Of a stretch of DNA of 64,000 nt, positions 27,389 to 36,080 are shown in pieces. The position numbers and the translations under genes are program-made. Numbering within the stretch: position 1 is the stretch's first letter; each line of letters begins with the position of its first letter. The notes beneath the pieces are model-generated. The model ran no database searches. It was not told the DNA's origin and worked only from the letters and a program-made list of their open reading frames with translations. The DNA comes from an uncultured Bacteroidales bacterium (lineage in GTDB: Bacteria; Bacteroidota; Bacteroidia; Bacteroidales; Paludibacteraceae), in contig ONMU01000008.1 of the NCBI GenBank assembly GCA_900319035.1, positions 29,031 through 93,030 on the forward strand, written 5' to 3'.

Positions 27389-27529
27389 TCAGAACACTTC
27401 CGTTTTACGGCGAACAGGAACGGTAAACGGCCCTTTTGGCATGCTGGCGGGACCAAACGCCTGCATTAAGATACCCGAACCCAAGTTTGTTACCTCGCTA
27501 AGAGGCGAAATATATTCTTTCTTTTTCAT
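27389..27529 (-). CDS. Small conserved peptide paired with a giant surface protein (46 aa)
   Basis: ATG at 27529 and TGA at 27389 give a 46-aa peptide starting MKKKEYISPLSEVTNLGSG and ending FTVPVRRKTEVF. It is a paralogue of the 43-aa peptide at 14648-14779: the first 14 residues and the C-terminal RR.T(D/E)VF are shared, whereas the middle, here rich in G, P and M, is not. The 20 bp upstream of the ATG are also nearly identical in the two copies (ATAATTACGATT). The conserved basic and hydrophobic C-terminus next to a variable centre resembles a precursor peptide or an interaction tail; no processing enzyme is encoded nearby. Confidence 0.7.
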   Translation of the reverse strand: MKKKEYISPLSEVTNLGSGILMQAFGPASMPKGPFTVPVRRKTEVF

Positions 27530-27547
27530 AATCGTAATTATTTTTTT

Positions 27548-27596
27548 CTAGAGAGACTAGATGCTCTAGTTGCTCTAATTGCTCTATTCTCTCTAG
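27548..27596. repeat. CTAG array, 9-bp period (array 5)
   Basis: CTAG at 27548, 27557, 27566 and 27593, with the degenerate CTAA at 27575 and CTAT at 27584 holding the 9-bp phase. It lies between the stop of the 2603-aa gene (27599) and the 46-aa peptide gene, the same position as array 1. Confidence 0.9.
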
Positions 27597-27598
27597 TA

Positions 27599-30500
27599 TT
27601 ATTTCACCATTTGACCATCGATTGAGTAAACCTGATCACCACGGATAATAAATACCTTATCGTTGATGATCACTTTCTTAATCTCACCTTGTGCATCTAC
27701 CACCGCTTCGTCGATGCCTGTTGCTGTTTGCGGAGCCTTGTTGGCTACCAAACGCAGACCATAGGACTTATTCGTACCGGCTGACAATTCAGGGGCGTAC
27801 TCGCTGCTACTCAGGTTCCAGATAGCCTCGCCGTTCAGCGTCAGATAAACCGTATATTCGTCATCCGGCTCAGAAACAAGACTGAGGGTATATTGACCTG
27901 CTTTCGGTGCATAAACACTTACCGGGAACTCGGCTACACCGTCCATAGGAGCGATAGTGTTTAGACCCAAGTTCACATCATAACGTTTGATCCATATTTG
28001 CGGTTTCTTGGTACTCATGCCCATCTTCGCAAGGTCATGACCGATGACGTATTTATCCTCTTTCTCTTCTTCCGGCAGGACATAGAGTTTCTTCTCCTCG
28101 CCGTTGGAACTGGTCAGCGCGATGGTATAGTAGTCATCAAGCGTCAAATACTCTTTTTCGGTTGCTTTCGCTGCACGACGTGCCGGAGCTGCAGCCGGAT
28201 TAATCTGGTTATTCGCAACAGAAATCGTTTGGTCGTATGCAATTTGCACATAGACTGTTTTTCCTACAATGAAGTTCATACCGGAGATATTTACCTCACT
28301 ATAATCATCTTCACCAATCAATCCACCATCGTGTACTTGAGCCACGCCAGCTAATCCAAGAGTAGCATGGTAAGCCATCGGGTTAGCAACTGCATTGATA
28401 CCCTGATCCGTACCGTTGCCTTCTGCCAATAAATTCACCTCATCGGCATAGAGGATCGGTGCTCCGGATTTCTTAACAAAACGAACCGTTTGTACAGAGC
28501 CTGTGAAGGCGATCATATAACCCTTACCCGGCGTCAGTTCGTCTATCGGCTGTCCCGCTTGATCATAGTGTTTGAGGTACTTCCAGCAGTTCGCACCCGG
28601 ACCTTCCGTTGCACGGGTATGGGTATCGTAATACATGATCTCATAATCACGACTGATATTCAGCGTACGACCGGTCTCTACCTCCGTCAGCGGGTTCGTA
28701 TTCAGATCCACTGCCCAAGGCACACCGAACGCATGCCAGTGACGTGCATCGGTGTTGAGTTTCAGGTCATAATATACATTGGCGGCATCGATAGTTCCTG
28801 CTCCATCAAGAATCTGACCGGAAGCATTTGCCGAAGCTTCCAAGATGAGATTGGTGGTCGTCAGGGTTACACCATCCGCTACATTCAACTTACCGGAGAC
28901 ATGAACGGTTGTACTTCCTAAAGAAGTATTTTCATCTACGGTTATATCATCATTTACATCCAAATTCTCAACCACATCATATTGTGCCGTATAGGTCTCA
29001 TTGCCAACAACTGTAGGCAAAGTAGTGTACTCTTGTTGGTTAGAAGTTCGTTTCCAAGCTCTAAAAGAGTACAAATGTGTACCATCTGAATACAATGATA
29101 CCACACCACTATATTCAGGTGTCTCACCATAATCATATTCTAATTGCTGTTGTGCACCCTTACCATCTACGTTTGCAAACGTAATAGTGTAGGAGTTGAT
29201 TTCTTCACCGAACTGCGCAGTATAAGTTGCCTCGCCGGAAACAGGTTGCAATGCCGGAGTCCAACCCGTGAACGAATAACTATATTGCGCATCACCTGCT
29301 TTTTCAGGGACATTCGGGACATCATCGTTATTCGGGTCATAGAAAGGAATAGAACCCTCTCCAAACTTACCCGACCATTCTGCACCATTGCCATCTACAT
29401 TCTGCAAGGTGATAGTAAAGAGATCCGTCACATAATCGTATTGAGCCGTATAGGTCTCTTTCTTGGTAACAGAAGGAAGCGTTTCGTTAGCTGCATAATC
29501 ATCACCATCGCTATTTTTCCAACCAATAAAGCGGAAATAACCATCAGCATCACGTTTACGAGTAGGAACTCCTTCATATACTGGCATTCCTCCTTGTGTA
29601 TATATGATACGAGCAAGTTGTGTACCGTCGTAGTTATTGAATGTGATGACATAACGCGGTGTAGTGGTATATTGTGCCTCGTATGTAGTCTCGCCGCCTA
29701 CAGATGGTGTACTGCCGTTATTGTATAAATTACCATTAAGGCTGCTCTTCCATTTCGAGAACGTATATTCATATTGATCATCCATTTCTTTTGTAGGAGT
29801 AGCCCCATTGTATGCCGTTGCCGTACCATACGGCTGGTTCTCATCCGTCTCTAACACCTCATCACCATTCTTCCATATGATGTCGTAATTATTTACCACA
29901 CTATTCCAATACGCGGTATAAGTAGCCGCACCTGTCACAGCAGAGAATGTCGGTGCCCAATGGTCAAACGTATAGGTGTATTGCGCTGTTGGGTCTTTCT
30001 TTGGAGTGTATTCCGGAGTGTCACCATACGGAACTTCCAGAGGTACATTTGCGCCATTGTTGGCGTTCACCAATGTGATGGTGTAGTTACGCTTGGTCTC
30101 CGTGAATACAGGACGATAAGACATATCCGCAGTAGCTACCTCTAATGGATCAGTCCACTTGTAGGTAGTACCTGTTTCACTGCTCTTCCAACCATAGAAC
30201 TGATAGGTAAAGCCGGTAGTCGTTGCTTTTGTCGGGTTGGAAGGAATAACAGAAGGATCTGGTCTTCCGTTGAAATCAGTAACGACGGTATGGAGTACAG
30301 CGTCCCCTTCGCCCTCTTCCTTAGAATAGAACTTCACATTAACAGTCTTAAGTTTCCAAATCTCATCAAAATTGTCATAGTAATAGAATCCTTCATAACC
30401 GGGCTTTTTACATTCAAAGACGGAAGGATCCGATGTCGCCTCCACTTCCCACCATTGACAACCAATCATAAGAATCAGTAGTTTATCGTCGATGGTTAAA

Positions 30501-33500
30501 TAAGTGTGATCATCTTCTTCTACTCCTTCTAATCCATCGTCACCCATCGCAGTTTTCTTTAACTGGACGTAACCAGACGGTTTCGCATATACCTTATCTC
30601 CTACCACCTCGAAACATCCGTTTGTATAGGTTGGTGTCCACTCATTATTCATATACGCAAAGGAATGACTTGCAGCTGTTCCACTTGTAGCGGTATATGC
30701 TTGACTCGCTCCGGTTCCGTTCTTTAATTGAGCCGGATCCATGGTTACTGTTCTTGTCTTTATTGCATTGTTTTCAATACCAGTAATAAGGTCTATTTCA
30801 GTTGTTACAGAAGGTGCAGCATTCTCAAAGAAGATAGTACCCGCATCCGCATTGTTGGAATAAATATTCGCTCCATTAGTCGCATTTGTTCCAGAAGCAA
30901 TAGATTTAGTGGTATATAGCGCTCCTGCTACATTTATATTACCATGTACATTAATAGCAGCGTCAGGGTATGAAGTAGAAGTCCATTGATGCTGATCAAA
31001 TACATATACATTCTTACCCGAGTTAACTGTTAAAGACGCCGTTTTGTTTATCTCCACCGACGAACCGGGCATTAACTCAGTTTCATTTGTAATTGCAAAA
31101 TCACCATCCAACACATGAATCTTCATAGTGTTCGTAATAGGCAGAATATAGTCAGCAGAATTGACTGTTACCGTTTGATTTACAATTGGTAACTTCATAG
31201 TTATTGATATTGATCCCAACTGAGCCGAACTATTCACTTTCCATACTTGCTGTTTGTTCGTTGCATCATAACTTTTGCATACCCATGAAGATTCATCATC
31301 AGATGTTACTTCAAATAAGGCATCAGAAGTACCCACTAATTTAATATTACCATCACCATACCAAAAATCAGCGCCCTGATAATAACAACGCATTTCCGTC
31401 ATCAATCTTGAATTGTGGTAATAGGTCGTCGGTACTTCTATATTCTGAATACTATATTGATTAAATGGCATGAACCCTGTAGTATTGCTGGAGTTAGTCT
31501 GTTTGATATAATACCGCAAGTTGCTCGCAGAGGGCATATTTTTAACTTGGAACATCTCTCGTACTTCAGCATTACTTTTAACTGTTATACTGCCCGCTCC
31601 GGTAATCATTCCCCACGCATATAAATACGCTCCACTATTGAGTTGAATGTGACTTGCTGACTCCATGTGGATACGTCCATAAGGGCTCTGATTAGAAACA
31701 CCTCCACTCTGGGTGCAATACATTTCTCCACTTACTCCAATTTTACCATCCACGTTGATATGTGCATCAGATGCCAATGTCAAGCACAAGAAATTCTCAT
31801 TCAAATCGACGGTGGTAATCTTGTCTGCGACAGCAGGATTCCCATTTTCTGTAATGGTCGTCTGTCCGAATTTGCGTGGTACTATTAATGTGGCGTTTGC
31901 AGGCAGAACGTAATCTCCCGCAGGTAGTGTATATGACTGTGTCATAACAATCGTAAAAGTGCCACTATGATCTTGCGTATACTGGAGTGCTTCCTCTAAA
32001 GTCGCATAATGCGCACCATTTACAATACGGCATACATACGGACTCGGGTTCTCCTTTGCGATGATATAACGGTAGCCCTCTGCATAGTCCGGATGCGTTT
32101 CATCTAGATGATATATCTGATATCCGGAGGAAGTATATTTTTGTAAATTGATAGTTGTTTTATACACACCGCCCTTCAACTCTACATTACCTGCTGTTCC
32201 CTTATCATTCAATGCTCCATAACCATTATTAGCATTCGTTTGCGCAGAGAACTTTCCTCCCAACACATCTCCGTTTGAAGTAGAGGCATCGAAGAACATT
32301 GCATAAACGCCAGTTGTAGTACCGACAGCACTAACCACATCTCCGTCTATGTTGAAATTCTTTTTTGCATAAATACCATAACTTGCCGTTCCATTGGTTG
32401 CTCGCGTAGAAATGGTATTACCAGACAAATTCAAAGTAGATGCAGTATTTCCCCACACACCATATACATTGAGTTTTCCTTCAGCGTTATAGGTAGCACC
32501 CGTACTATTCAAGGTTCCATTTATTAAAGCGCCATACACATTTTGTGAATATGCAGCATTAGAGGATTTCACATCAAACACAGCATTTGCAACCGTTGCT
32601 GTTTTGCCTGCTGCCCCATATAGACCATACGCTTTTGAATCTTCTGCGTTAGGAGCTGTAGTTTGATTTACCACTACATCGTATTCCCCGCCTTCAATAG
32701 TCAAATTACCAGCTTCATGATTAACACCATATGCCATGGTCGTATAAGAAGTAACTGTTGCTACACAGTTATTCAAATGAGCAGAGCCTGCTCTTACAAA
32801 TATACCATAGACTTCTTCGGCGCCTTTTGTAGTAGCTGTAAGTGTACAATTTGTCGCAGTCAAATTAGAACGAGTCACAATAGCATATGCCTTTTTAGTA
32901 TTTGATATACCTTCCAAAGTGCAATTGTCCAACGAGACAGTTACACTTTCTCCTCCGACAAAACCATATGCAATCTTTCCACTTCCTTGCGTTTCTCCAT
33001 GAAGAGTTGCATTGGAAATACTACCATTTGCAACCGCGCGTCCTCCATAGATATTATCACCACTACCTATAGCACGGAATGTACCGCCATCTACGGAAAG
33101 AGTGCCATATTGATGATGCAAACCATAGGAATAACCCGTAGCAGTTTGCGCGATATAGTTACCCCCCTCTATTGTGGTAGACACTGCACTGGTTACGGTA
33201 TTAACAGCTGTAGCGTAGTTCGTCGCGGATGTTGCCGTCACAGATATATTATTCAAACTAATCGTTCCAAGATTATTAACGCCGCAAACCTCCACATTAT
33301 TATTACCATTACCTGTTGTAATAGTCGCGTTAACGGTTGCTTTCTGCTGTAACATAGCCGTTGCTCCAGATTCAACATACACGCCATAGACTTTATCCTT
33401 GACTCCAGTTGCTACAAAACTACCACCGTTACCGTTCAAACGACCGGCTTTAACATATGCTCCATACGCATTGGTAGTCTGAGCCTCTACCGATATCGTA

Positions 33501-35410
33501 TTCGTAGTCAAAGTAGCCACTCCGCCGTTAATATATGCGCCATACGCATTAGCTCCTGTAGTAGCCTCTACACTAATGGTTGCATTCGTTATATTACTTT
33601 GTCCCGCAGACCAAAGACCATAGGCATTAGTCGGTGCAGAAACAGTAAGACTTCCGCCATTAAACGTCGCATAGTCATCAGCCGTAGCTACGTTCACACC
33701 ACGTGCTTCAGATGTACCGGTTACTGTCAACTGACCATCAGTCATATAGAATATACTTCCATGCGTAACGTTAATACCATATGCACTACCGGAACCCGTA
33801 TTGGTTGCAGATAAAGTACCACCCTGCATAGTCAGTTTTGCTTTTTGTATAAAAGTAACAACATTCACGTTACCACTCTGCGAACTCGTAGTAGCAATGG
33901 TACCTAATCGAGAAAATCCATTATCAACTATTTGCACATCTATATCTTGAGCTGCAATAGAGAACGCTGATGTTCCTGTACTTATCAAGGTCTTATCATT
34001 AAGATCAAACACCATTGACTTCATTAAAGACAAAGGTGAAGTAATCGTACAATTCTTAGCCAATTGCACCTTCGGCTTATTATCCATAGTATTGGCTAAA
34101 GCAACCATCTCTAATAAAGTACCGGTATTTTCATCTTGCGGCTCAGTTTCATCTCCCAATAGGATACACGCTTCATAATTCAACTCTCTGTTAGCAGAGG
34201 CTAAAATCGTAAAGGTTCTTGCTTCTCCATATTCAGGAGTAACCGTCACTTCTACCTCCGTTCCTCCAAATGAACTCGGGTTAAAAGTGAAGGGAATAGT
34301 TAAGGTACCAGTAGAGCCCAAATCATCTCCGGATAATTTAACATAAGCCGTTGTCCCCTTGGTAACATCTCCACGGCTCGTTTTTTCAGTAAATACCACC
34401 TCAAAATCTCCTGTCGCCCATGTGCTATATGCAGAAACAGGAACTGTGACAGTGCCATTAAAAGGAGTCAATTCACTTGTCTTTCCGGCAGAAACAACAG
34501 GGCTTATATCTCCTTCCGGTTCTCCTAACGAAGCCACCTTAAATAACGCCATAATAGTAGCATTCGCATTCGCCTTATAAGCTGAATACGGATTAGTACT
34601 CGACATCAATTCTCCATTCTTATACCAACCTCTAAAATTGGAATTCTCAGAAGACAGCGTAATTCCATCCGCATTATAGGACTCTACTATTTGATTTTCT
34701 TCCGTTGATGTCGAAAGCTCATAATCCTCAGTTTCCTCATGGAACTTCCAAACAGTAATATCACCAGGTTCTGGTTCTCCTGTATCGTAAGACTTTGTAT
34801 ATGAATAATGCACTTGATAAGCACCACCTGCTGGAATCACATAAGTCACCCAAAAAGGATCTATCTTTCTAAATCCTGCTTTAGGGCGCATATGAGTATC
34901 TGATTGTCCTCCAGCAGTTGTCTGAATAATATCTGTACCATCAAATGGGCCCTCATTAATAGGTTCAGTATCATCACAAGAAGTAGGTTTACCTTCGCTC
35001 AACACTATACCCTTACTTGAAGGATGAGCGGCATAATCACTTCCACGTGTTCCCCATGAGCCATTAAATTCATACCCTCGAGATGGTCTTGCCCAGAAAA
35101 ACATATTTTTAGGAGTACATCCATTGCTACCATTACTTATATAGCAATTTGTATTATCTTTACCGCTAAGGCTACCACCAGGTTGGTAATTTTTAAACTT
35201 GCTATCTGGAACATTAGCCTCATTAGTCTTACTCATATAGACTAAGCCTGCTGCCGGATCTGCAGTTGTTGCGCTTATGTAGTGTGTACCCGAACCGGGT
35301 GTATTCAAATTTACATCCAAATTCGCCCAAGCATTAACACTTCCTCCAAGCAAGCACACCAGCATGCTCAGAGAATAAAGAAGTTTTTTCATTTTAAGTA
35401 AGTTTTTCAT
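27599..35410 (-). CDS. Giant surface protein with beta-helix and InlB-type repeats
   Basis: The 2603-aa protein has a signal peptide ending near SVNAWA; Met at residue 7 is an alternative start. Residues about 430-1060 contain some twenty short beta-helix rungs built around (A/K)YG(V/I/A)....G....(D/N)(G/S)..., for example GTLSVDGGTFRAIGSGDNIYGG. About residues 1770-2200 hold seven or eight InlB-like repeats with a TYTAQY-type end. The last 420 aa match the 2705-aa paralogue, including YDLKLN...HWHAFGVPW and the VFIIRGDQVYSIDGQMVK tail. Such proteins are predicted adhesins or matrix components exported to the surface. It heads a two-gene unit with the 46-aa peptide gene. Confidence 0.78.
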   Translation of the reverse strand: MKNLLKMKKLLYSLSMLVCLLGGSVNAWANLDVNLNTPGSGTHYISATTADPAAGLVYMSKTNEANVPDSKFKNYQPGGSLSGKDNTNCYISNGSNGCTPKNMFFWARPSRGYEFNGSWGTRGSDYAAHPSSKGIVLSEGKPTSCDDTEPINEGPFDGTDIIQTTAGGQSDTHMRPKAGFRKIDPFWVTYVIPAGGAYQVHYSYTKSYDTGEPEPGDITVWKFHEETEDYELSTSTEENQIVESYNADGITLSSENSNFRGWYKNGELMSSTNPYSAYKANANATIMALFKVASLGEPEGDISPVVSAGKTSELTPFNGTVTVPVSAYSTWATGDFEVVFTEKTSRGDVTKGTTAYVKLSGDDLGSTGTLTIPFTFNPSSFGGTEVEVTVTPEYGEARTFTILASANRELNYEACILLGDETEPQDENTGTLLEMVALANTMDNKPKVQLAKNCTITSPLSLMKSMVFDLNDKTLISTGTSAFSIAAQDIDVQIVDNGFSRLGTIATTSSQSGNVNVVTFIQKAKLTMQGGTLSATNTGSGSAYGINVTHGSIFYMTDGQLTVTGTSEARGVNVATADDYATFNGGSLTVSAPTNAYGLWSAGQSNITNATISVEATTGANAYGAYINGGVATLTTNTISVEAQTTNAYGAYVKAGRLNGNGGSFVATGVKDKVYGVYVESGATAMLQQKATVNATITTGNGNNNVEVCGVNNLGTISLNNISVTATSATNYATAVNTVTSAVSTTIEGGNYIAQTATGYSYGLHHQYGTLSVDGGTFRAIGSGDNIYGGRAVANGSISNATLHGETQGSGKIAYGFVGGESVTVSLDNCTLEGISNTKKAYAIVTRSNLTATNCTLTATTKGAEEVYGIFVRAGSAHLNNCVATVTSYTTMAYGVNHEAGNLTIEGGEYDVVVNQTTAPNAEDSKAYGLYGAAGKTATVANAVFDVKSSNAAYSQNVYGALINGTLNSTGATYNAEGKLNVYGVWGNTASTLNLSGNTISTRATNGTASYGIYAKKNFNIDGDVVSAVGTTTGVYAMFFDASTSNGDVLGGKFSAQTNANNGYGALNDKGTAGNVELKGGVYKTTINLQKYTSSGYQIYHLDETHPDYAEGYRYIIAKENPSPYVCRIVNGAHYATLEEALQYTQDHSGTFTIVMTQSYTLPAGDYVLPANATLIVPRKFGQTTITENGNPAVADKITTVDLNENFLCLTLASDAHINVDGKIGVSGEMYCTQSGGVSNQSPYGRIHMESASHIQLNSGAYLYAWGMITGAGSITVKSNAEVREMFQVKNMPSASNLRYYIKQTNSSNTTGFMPFNQYSIQNIEVPTTYYHNSRLMTEMRCYYQGADFWYGDGNIKLVGTSDALFEVTSDDESSWVCKSYDATNKQQVWKVNSSAQLGSISITMKLPIVNQTVTVNSADYILPITNTMKIHVLDGDFAITNETELMPGSSVEINKTASLTVNSGKNVYVFDQHQWTSTSYPDAAINVHGNINVAGALYTTKSIASGTNATNGANIYSNNADAGTIFFENAAPSVTTEIDLITGIENNAIKTRTVTMDPAQLKNGTGASQAYTATSGTAASHSFAYMNNEWTPTYTNGCFEVVGDKVYAKPSGYVQLKKTAMGDDGLEGVEEDDHTYLTIDDKLLILMIGCQWWEVEATSDPSVFECKKPGYEGFYYYDNFDEIWKLKTVNVKFYSKEEGEGDAVLHTVVTDFNGRPDPSVIPSNPTKATTTGFTYQFYGWKSSETGTTYKWTDPLEVATADMSYRPVFTETKRNYTITLVNANNGANVPLEVPYGDTPEYTPKKDPTAQYTYTFDHWAPTFSAVTGAATYTAYWNSVVNNYDIIWKNGDEVLETDENQPYGTATAYNGATPTKEMDDQYEYTFSKWKSSLNGNLYNNGSTPSVGGETTYEAQYTTTPRYVITFNNYDGTQLARIIYTQGGMPVYEGVPTRKRDADGYFRFIGWKNSDGDDYAANETLPSVTKKETYTAQYDYVTDLFTITLQNVDGNGAEWSGKFGEGSIPFYDPNNDDVPNVPEKAGDAQYSYSFTGWTPALQPVSGEATYTAQFGEEINSYTITFANVDGKGAQQQLEYDYGETPEYSGVVSLYSDGTHLYSFRAWKRTSNQQEYTTLPTVVGNETYTAQYDVVENLDVNDDITVDENTSLGSTTVHVSGKLNVADGVTLTTTNLILEASANASGQILDGAGTIDAANVYYDLKLNTDARHWHAFGVPWAVDLNTNPLTEVETGRTLNISRDYEIMYYDTHTRATEGPGANCWKYLKHYDQAGQPIDELTPGKGYMIAFTGSVQTVRFVKKSGAPILYADEVNLLAEGNGTDQGINAVANPMAYHATLGLAGVAQVHDGGLIGEDDYSEVNISGMNFIVGKTVYVQIAYDQTISVANNQINPAAAPARRAAKATEKEYLTLDDYYTIALTSSNGEEKKLYVLPEEEKEDKYVIGHDLAKMGMSTKKPQIWIKRYDVNLGLNTIAPMDGVAEFPVSVYAPKAGQYTLSLVSEPDDEYTVYLTLNGEAIWNLSSSEYAPELSAGTNKSYGLRLVANKAPQTATGIDEAVVDAQGEIKKVIINDKVFIIRGDQVYSIDGQMVK

Positions 35411-35447
35411 ATCTTTTTTGTACTTTTAAATTTTCGTTATTATTAGG

Positions 35448-35467
35448 ATCGGCCAATATTGACCGAT
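35448..35467. promoter_or_regulatory. 20-bp palindrome upstream of the 2603-aa gene
   Basis: ATCGG and CCGAT flank a CAATATTG core to give a 20-bp inverted repeat with a single mismatched pair. It lies 38 bp upstream of the start codon at 35410, a suitable place for an operator. No clear TAnnTTTG promoter is visible between it and the gene. Confidence 0.5.
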
Positions 35468-35477
35468 ATTGTTACCA

Positions 35478-35845
35478 TTATTTTCTATCATCGTATATCG
35501 GCGAATTAAATCCCACACCATGCTCTGTGAAAGCGTATGGCAAATATTTGATATTCTGCTCCCTACCGTCCAAGATCACAAATTGTGATGTTGGAACATC
35601 GGAATGGAGGTCACAAATTGTGACTTCCAAATTTTTAACTCCTTTGGAGTTAGTTGAAACACAAAATCCTCTACCGTACGATCGATGGTATCATTGAAGC
35701 CCATTTGGGCATTGCGCTCTGCAACCTCACGGGCATGATCAGAAAGAGACAAATCGGTATCGTTCCGCGTCTGCCCGAAAGCAAACACCGAACAGCATAT
35801 CAATAGTACTATGATATAGGTCCACCTATTCATAACTATCGCCAA
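35478..35845 (-). pseudogene. Decayed ORF6N-domain gene fused to a DUF4105-type leader
   Basis: An 89-aa open frame (35845-35576) begins with a signal peptide and AERNAQMGFNDTIDR, nearly the same as residues 37-50 of the neighbouring DUF4105 protein. It then continues EDFVFQLTPKELKIWKSQFVTS, which is characteristic of the N-terminal part of ORF6N phage-antirepressor-type domains. After its stop, another frame gives KYLPYAFTEHGV, the next conserved ORF6N motif, ending at 35478-35480. So an ORF6N domain is split by a frameshift and lacks its C-terminus, while its front is replaced by a DUF4105 leader. It is probably not functional as an antirepressor. Confidence 0.72.
35576..35623. repeat. Two identical TCACAAATTGTGA palindromes
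   Basis: The 13-bp palindrome occurs at 35576-35588 and 35611-35623, both within the ORF6N remnant. The second copy encodes SQFVT; the first carries the premature TGA. Duplication of this palindrome is a plausible cause of the frameshift. Confidence 0.7.
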
Positions 35846-35848
35846 AAG

Positions 35849-35895
35849 AAACTATTTACACACAATAGCAAACGCTATTGCGTAACCAAATAGTT
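35849..35895. other. Two-tier hairpin before the pseudogene start
   Basis: An outer stem (35850-35857 with 35888-35895, AACTATTT and its complement) encloses an inner stem (35863-35869 with 35874-35880, CAATAGC and its complement). It lies in the presumed leader between the -7 element at 36023-36030 and the start at 35845. Confidence 0.55.
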
Positions 35896-36022
35896 ATAGC
35901 TGTGGATAACTCTGCCCAAAGAGGGCGATACCTGTTTGTTTTCTTTCATATAATTATACTTTAATGTATTGATTTTTTTCGTGCAGGCACACATAAAAAC
36001 GAGCATTGCACTTTTGAGCGTG

Positions 36023-36030
36023 CAAAGGTA
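36023..36030 (-). promoter_or_regulatory. -7 element upstream of the pseudogene
   Basis: Minus-strand TACCTTTG fits TAnnTTTG, without a good -33. The sequence around it (GCGTGCAAAGGTACTGCTTT) is shared with the promoter of the intact DUF4105 gene at 37377-37384, which supports duplication of that gene's 5' region. Confidence 0.5.
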
Positions 36031-36080
36031 CTGCTTTTATTTAATATAAAAAAGAAATTAAAAAGAAAAAAGCAAAAAAT

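Noticed and set aside
32400-33700. Periodic sequence in the 2603-aa gene resembling a CRISPR or satellite array
   Set aside because: Units vary, have no constant repeat/spacer structure, and follow codon-level protein repeats of a beta helix.
35901-35909. Perfect DnaA box (TTATCCACA on the minus strand)
   Set aside because: A single copy without AT-rich or clustered boxes; one such 9-mer is expected about every 130 kb by chance.
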